NCBI GenBank assembly: GCA_038224615.1
Contig: JBBRFH010000088.1
Coordinates: 1 to 12,315, forward strand
Length of the DNA: 12,315 bases
Direction: 5' to 3'
Source of the DNA: JBBRFH01 sp038224615
GTDB lineage: Bacteria > Planctomycetota > Phycisphaerae > Tepidisphaerales > Tepidisphaeraceae
The notes beneath the pieces are model-generated. The model saw nothing but the letters and a program-made list of their open reading frames with translations, was not told the DNA's origin and searched no databases. The stretch's first letter is position 1, and every line of letters begins with the position of its first letter. Both the position numbers and the translations under genes were made by a program. This document shows positions 11,760 to 12,315 of the stretch, piece after piece.

Positions 11760-12315
11760 ATGACGCCGCAGCAGAACATCTTTAAGGTCTTGCTTCTCCA
11801 CAACAAACTGGCGACGGAAGATGACGTGGTGACGTTGTTTAGCAACACACCCGACCCCGAGGACGTCATCGCCAAGATGGTGTTCGGCGAACTGATCAAT
11901 GACGATGTCGCTGAAAAGCTGATGTCCCTGTACCAGCACAACCTGAAAAAACAGGGTCTCAGTGCGGTAAGCGAATCCGATGCCCCGACTGCGACGATGA
12001 CCGCGCCGCCCCGGGTCGAGCCTCCTGCTCATGTCGAGCATAAAGCAACGCCGGTGGCTCCACCCGCCGCCGCGCCAAGCGCACCGCGCGCAGTGGCAGT
12101 GAAGCCGGAGACCGGTGCGCCAAAAACAGTCTCTTCGCCGGCGGGGACCGAGCGAACGGCGCCGATCGAGGTCGACGTCCGTGTCGATGGCGATGACCGC
12201 ACCTTGCTGTTTGACCTGCTCCGCGCCGCCAAGAAACTCCGCGCCTCGGACCTGCACGTCAAATCCGGCGCGGTGCCGGTCGTACGCATCGCGACGCACC
12301 TGCACGCGCTGGCGC
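11760..12315 (+). CDS. PilT/GspE-family ATPase, N-terminal part (runs off the right edge)
   Basis: The first 185 codons of a longer gene, from the ATG at 11760 with GAGGG 6 bases upstream. Residues 1-65 are helical (IFKVLLLHNKLATEDDVVTL, then GELINDDVAEKLMSLYQ), in the style of the N-terminal domains of GspE/MshE secretion ATPases. A Pro/Ala-rich linker occupies about 72-135. The hallmark N-terminal ATPase sequence then begins: LLFDLLRAAKKLRASDLHVK, where ASDLH (162-166) is the family signature, followed by the VPVVRI strand. Walker A and the catalytic parts lie beyond the window. Such ATPases power type IV pilus retraction or type II secretion at the inner membrane. ASDLH normally lies within the first 20 residues of PilT, so the extension is unusual for PilT proper. 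Confidence 0.85.
   Translation, partial: MTPQQNIFKVLLLHNKLATEDDVVTLFSNTPDPEDVIAKMVFGELINDDVAEKLMSLYQHNLKKQGLSAVSESDAPTATMTAPPRVEPPAHVEHKATPVAPPAAAPSAPRAVAVKPETGAPKTVSSPAGTERTAPIEVDVRVDGDDRTLLFDLLRAAKKLRASDLHVKSGAVPVVRIATHLHALA

Noticed and set aside
11541..12305. A 254-codon open frame on the minus strand
   Set aside because: It is fully antisense to the PilT-family gene, rich in Arg/Gly/His as expected from the reverse reading of a GC-rich gene, and shows no recognisable motif.

Overview
The window reads as a stretch of chromosome from a GC-rich, Gram-negative-type bacterium. Lipoproteins with lipoboxes, a pilus or secretion ATPase, a BlaI/M56-peptidase pair and an SH3-domain secreted protein, together with codon use rich in G/C at third positions, would fit a planctomycete (Phycisphaerae-like). 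That assignment is inference from style and gene content only; no marker in the window proves it.

Layout. At the left edge (1-288, minus) lies what looks like a broken glucokinase: a clear GDIGGTNTR start followed by a stop, with a kinase-like C-terminal stretch open in another frame. A secreted protein with two bacterial SH3 domains follows (512-1861, plus), closed by a strong terminator. Next come a long imperfect hairpin, a possible 40-residue membrane protein, and a complete tRNA-Lys(CTT) with its own promoter and terminator (all minus). Then come two lipoprotein genes resembling the YcfL/LpoB pair of the peptidoglycan-synthase activator system, and a gamma-glutamylcyclotransferase-fold protein that seems to lack the catalytic glutamate.

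The centre (4937-7567, minus) is the ribosomal stalk and L1 cluster rplK-rplA-rplJ-rplL with a terminator after rplL. Unlike the textbook order, nusG is not directly upstream and rpoB is not directly downstream. A small two-helix membrane protein sits just upstream of rplK, behind a leader of about 280 bases and a good promoter. Every one of the three spacers between these genes carries an inverted-repeat element. Two are built from tandem 7-base words (GTTACTn; ATTGCCn) whose arms run as reverse complements of each other, and the third is a double hairpin of GTGGGCT words. A further 7-base-word hairpin lies beyond rplL.

On the right, a plus-strand operon encodes a small LuxR-type helix-turn-helix protein, a BlaI/MecI-type repressor whose start lies inside the preceding gene, and an M56 (BlaR1-like) membrane zinc peptidase with an unrecognised C-terminal domain of about 280 residues. 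A perfect 9-bp inverted repeat overlaps the predicted promoter and is a candidate operator. A 56-residue unknown protein converges on the end of this operon. After a stretch of about 620 bases without a convincing gene, the window ends inside a PilT-family ATPase with an unusually long N-terminal extension.

The most unusual signal is the family of heptad-built palindromes occupying the spacers of an essential ribosomal-protein operon. The best candidate for an under-described protein system is the HTH-BlaI-M56 cassette with its novel sensor domain.
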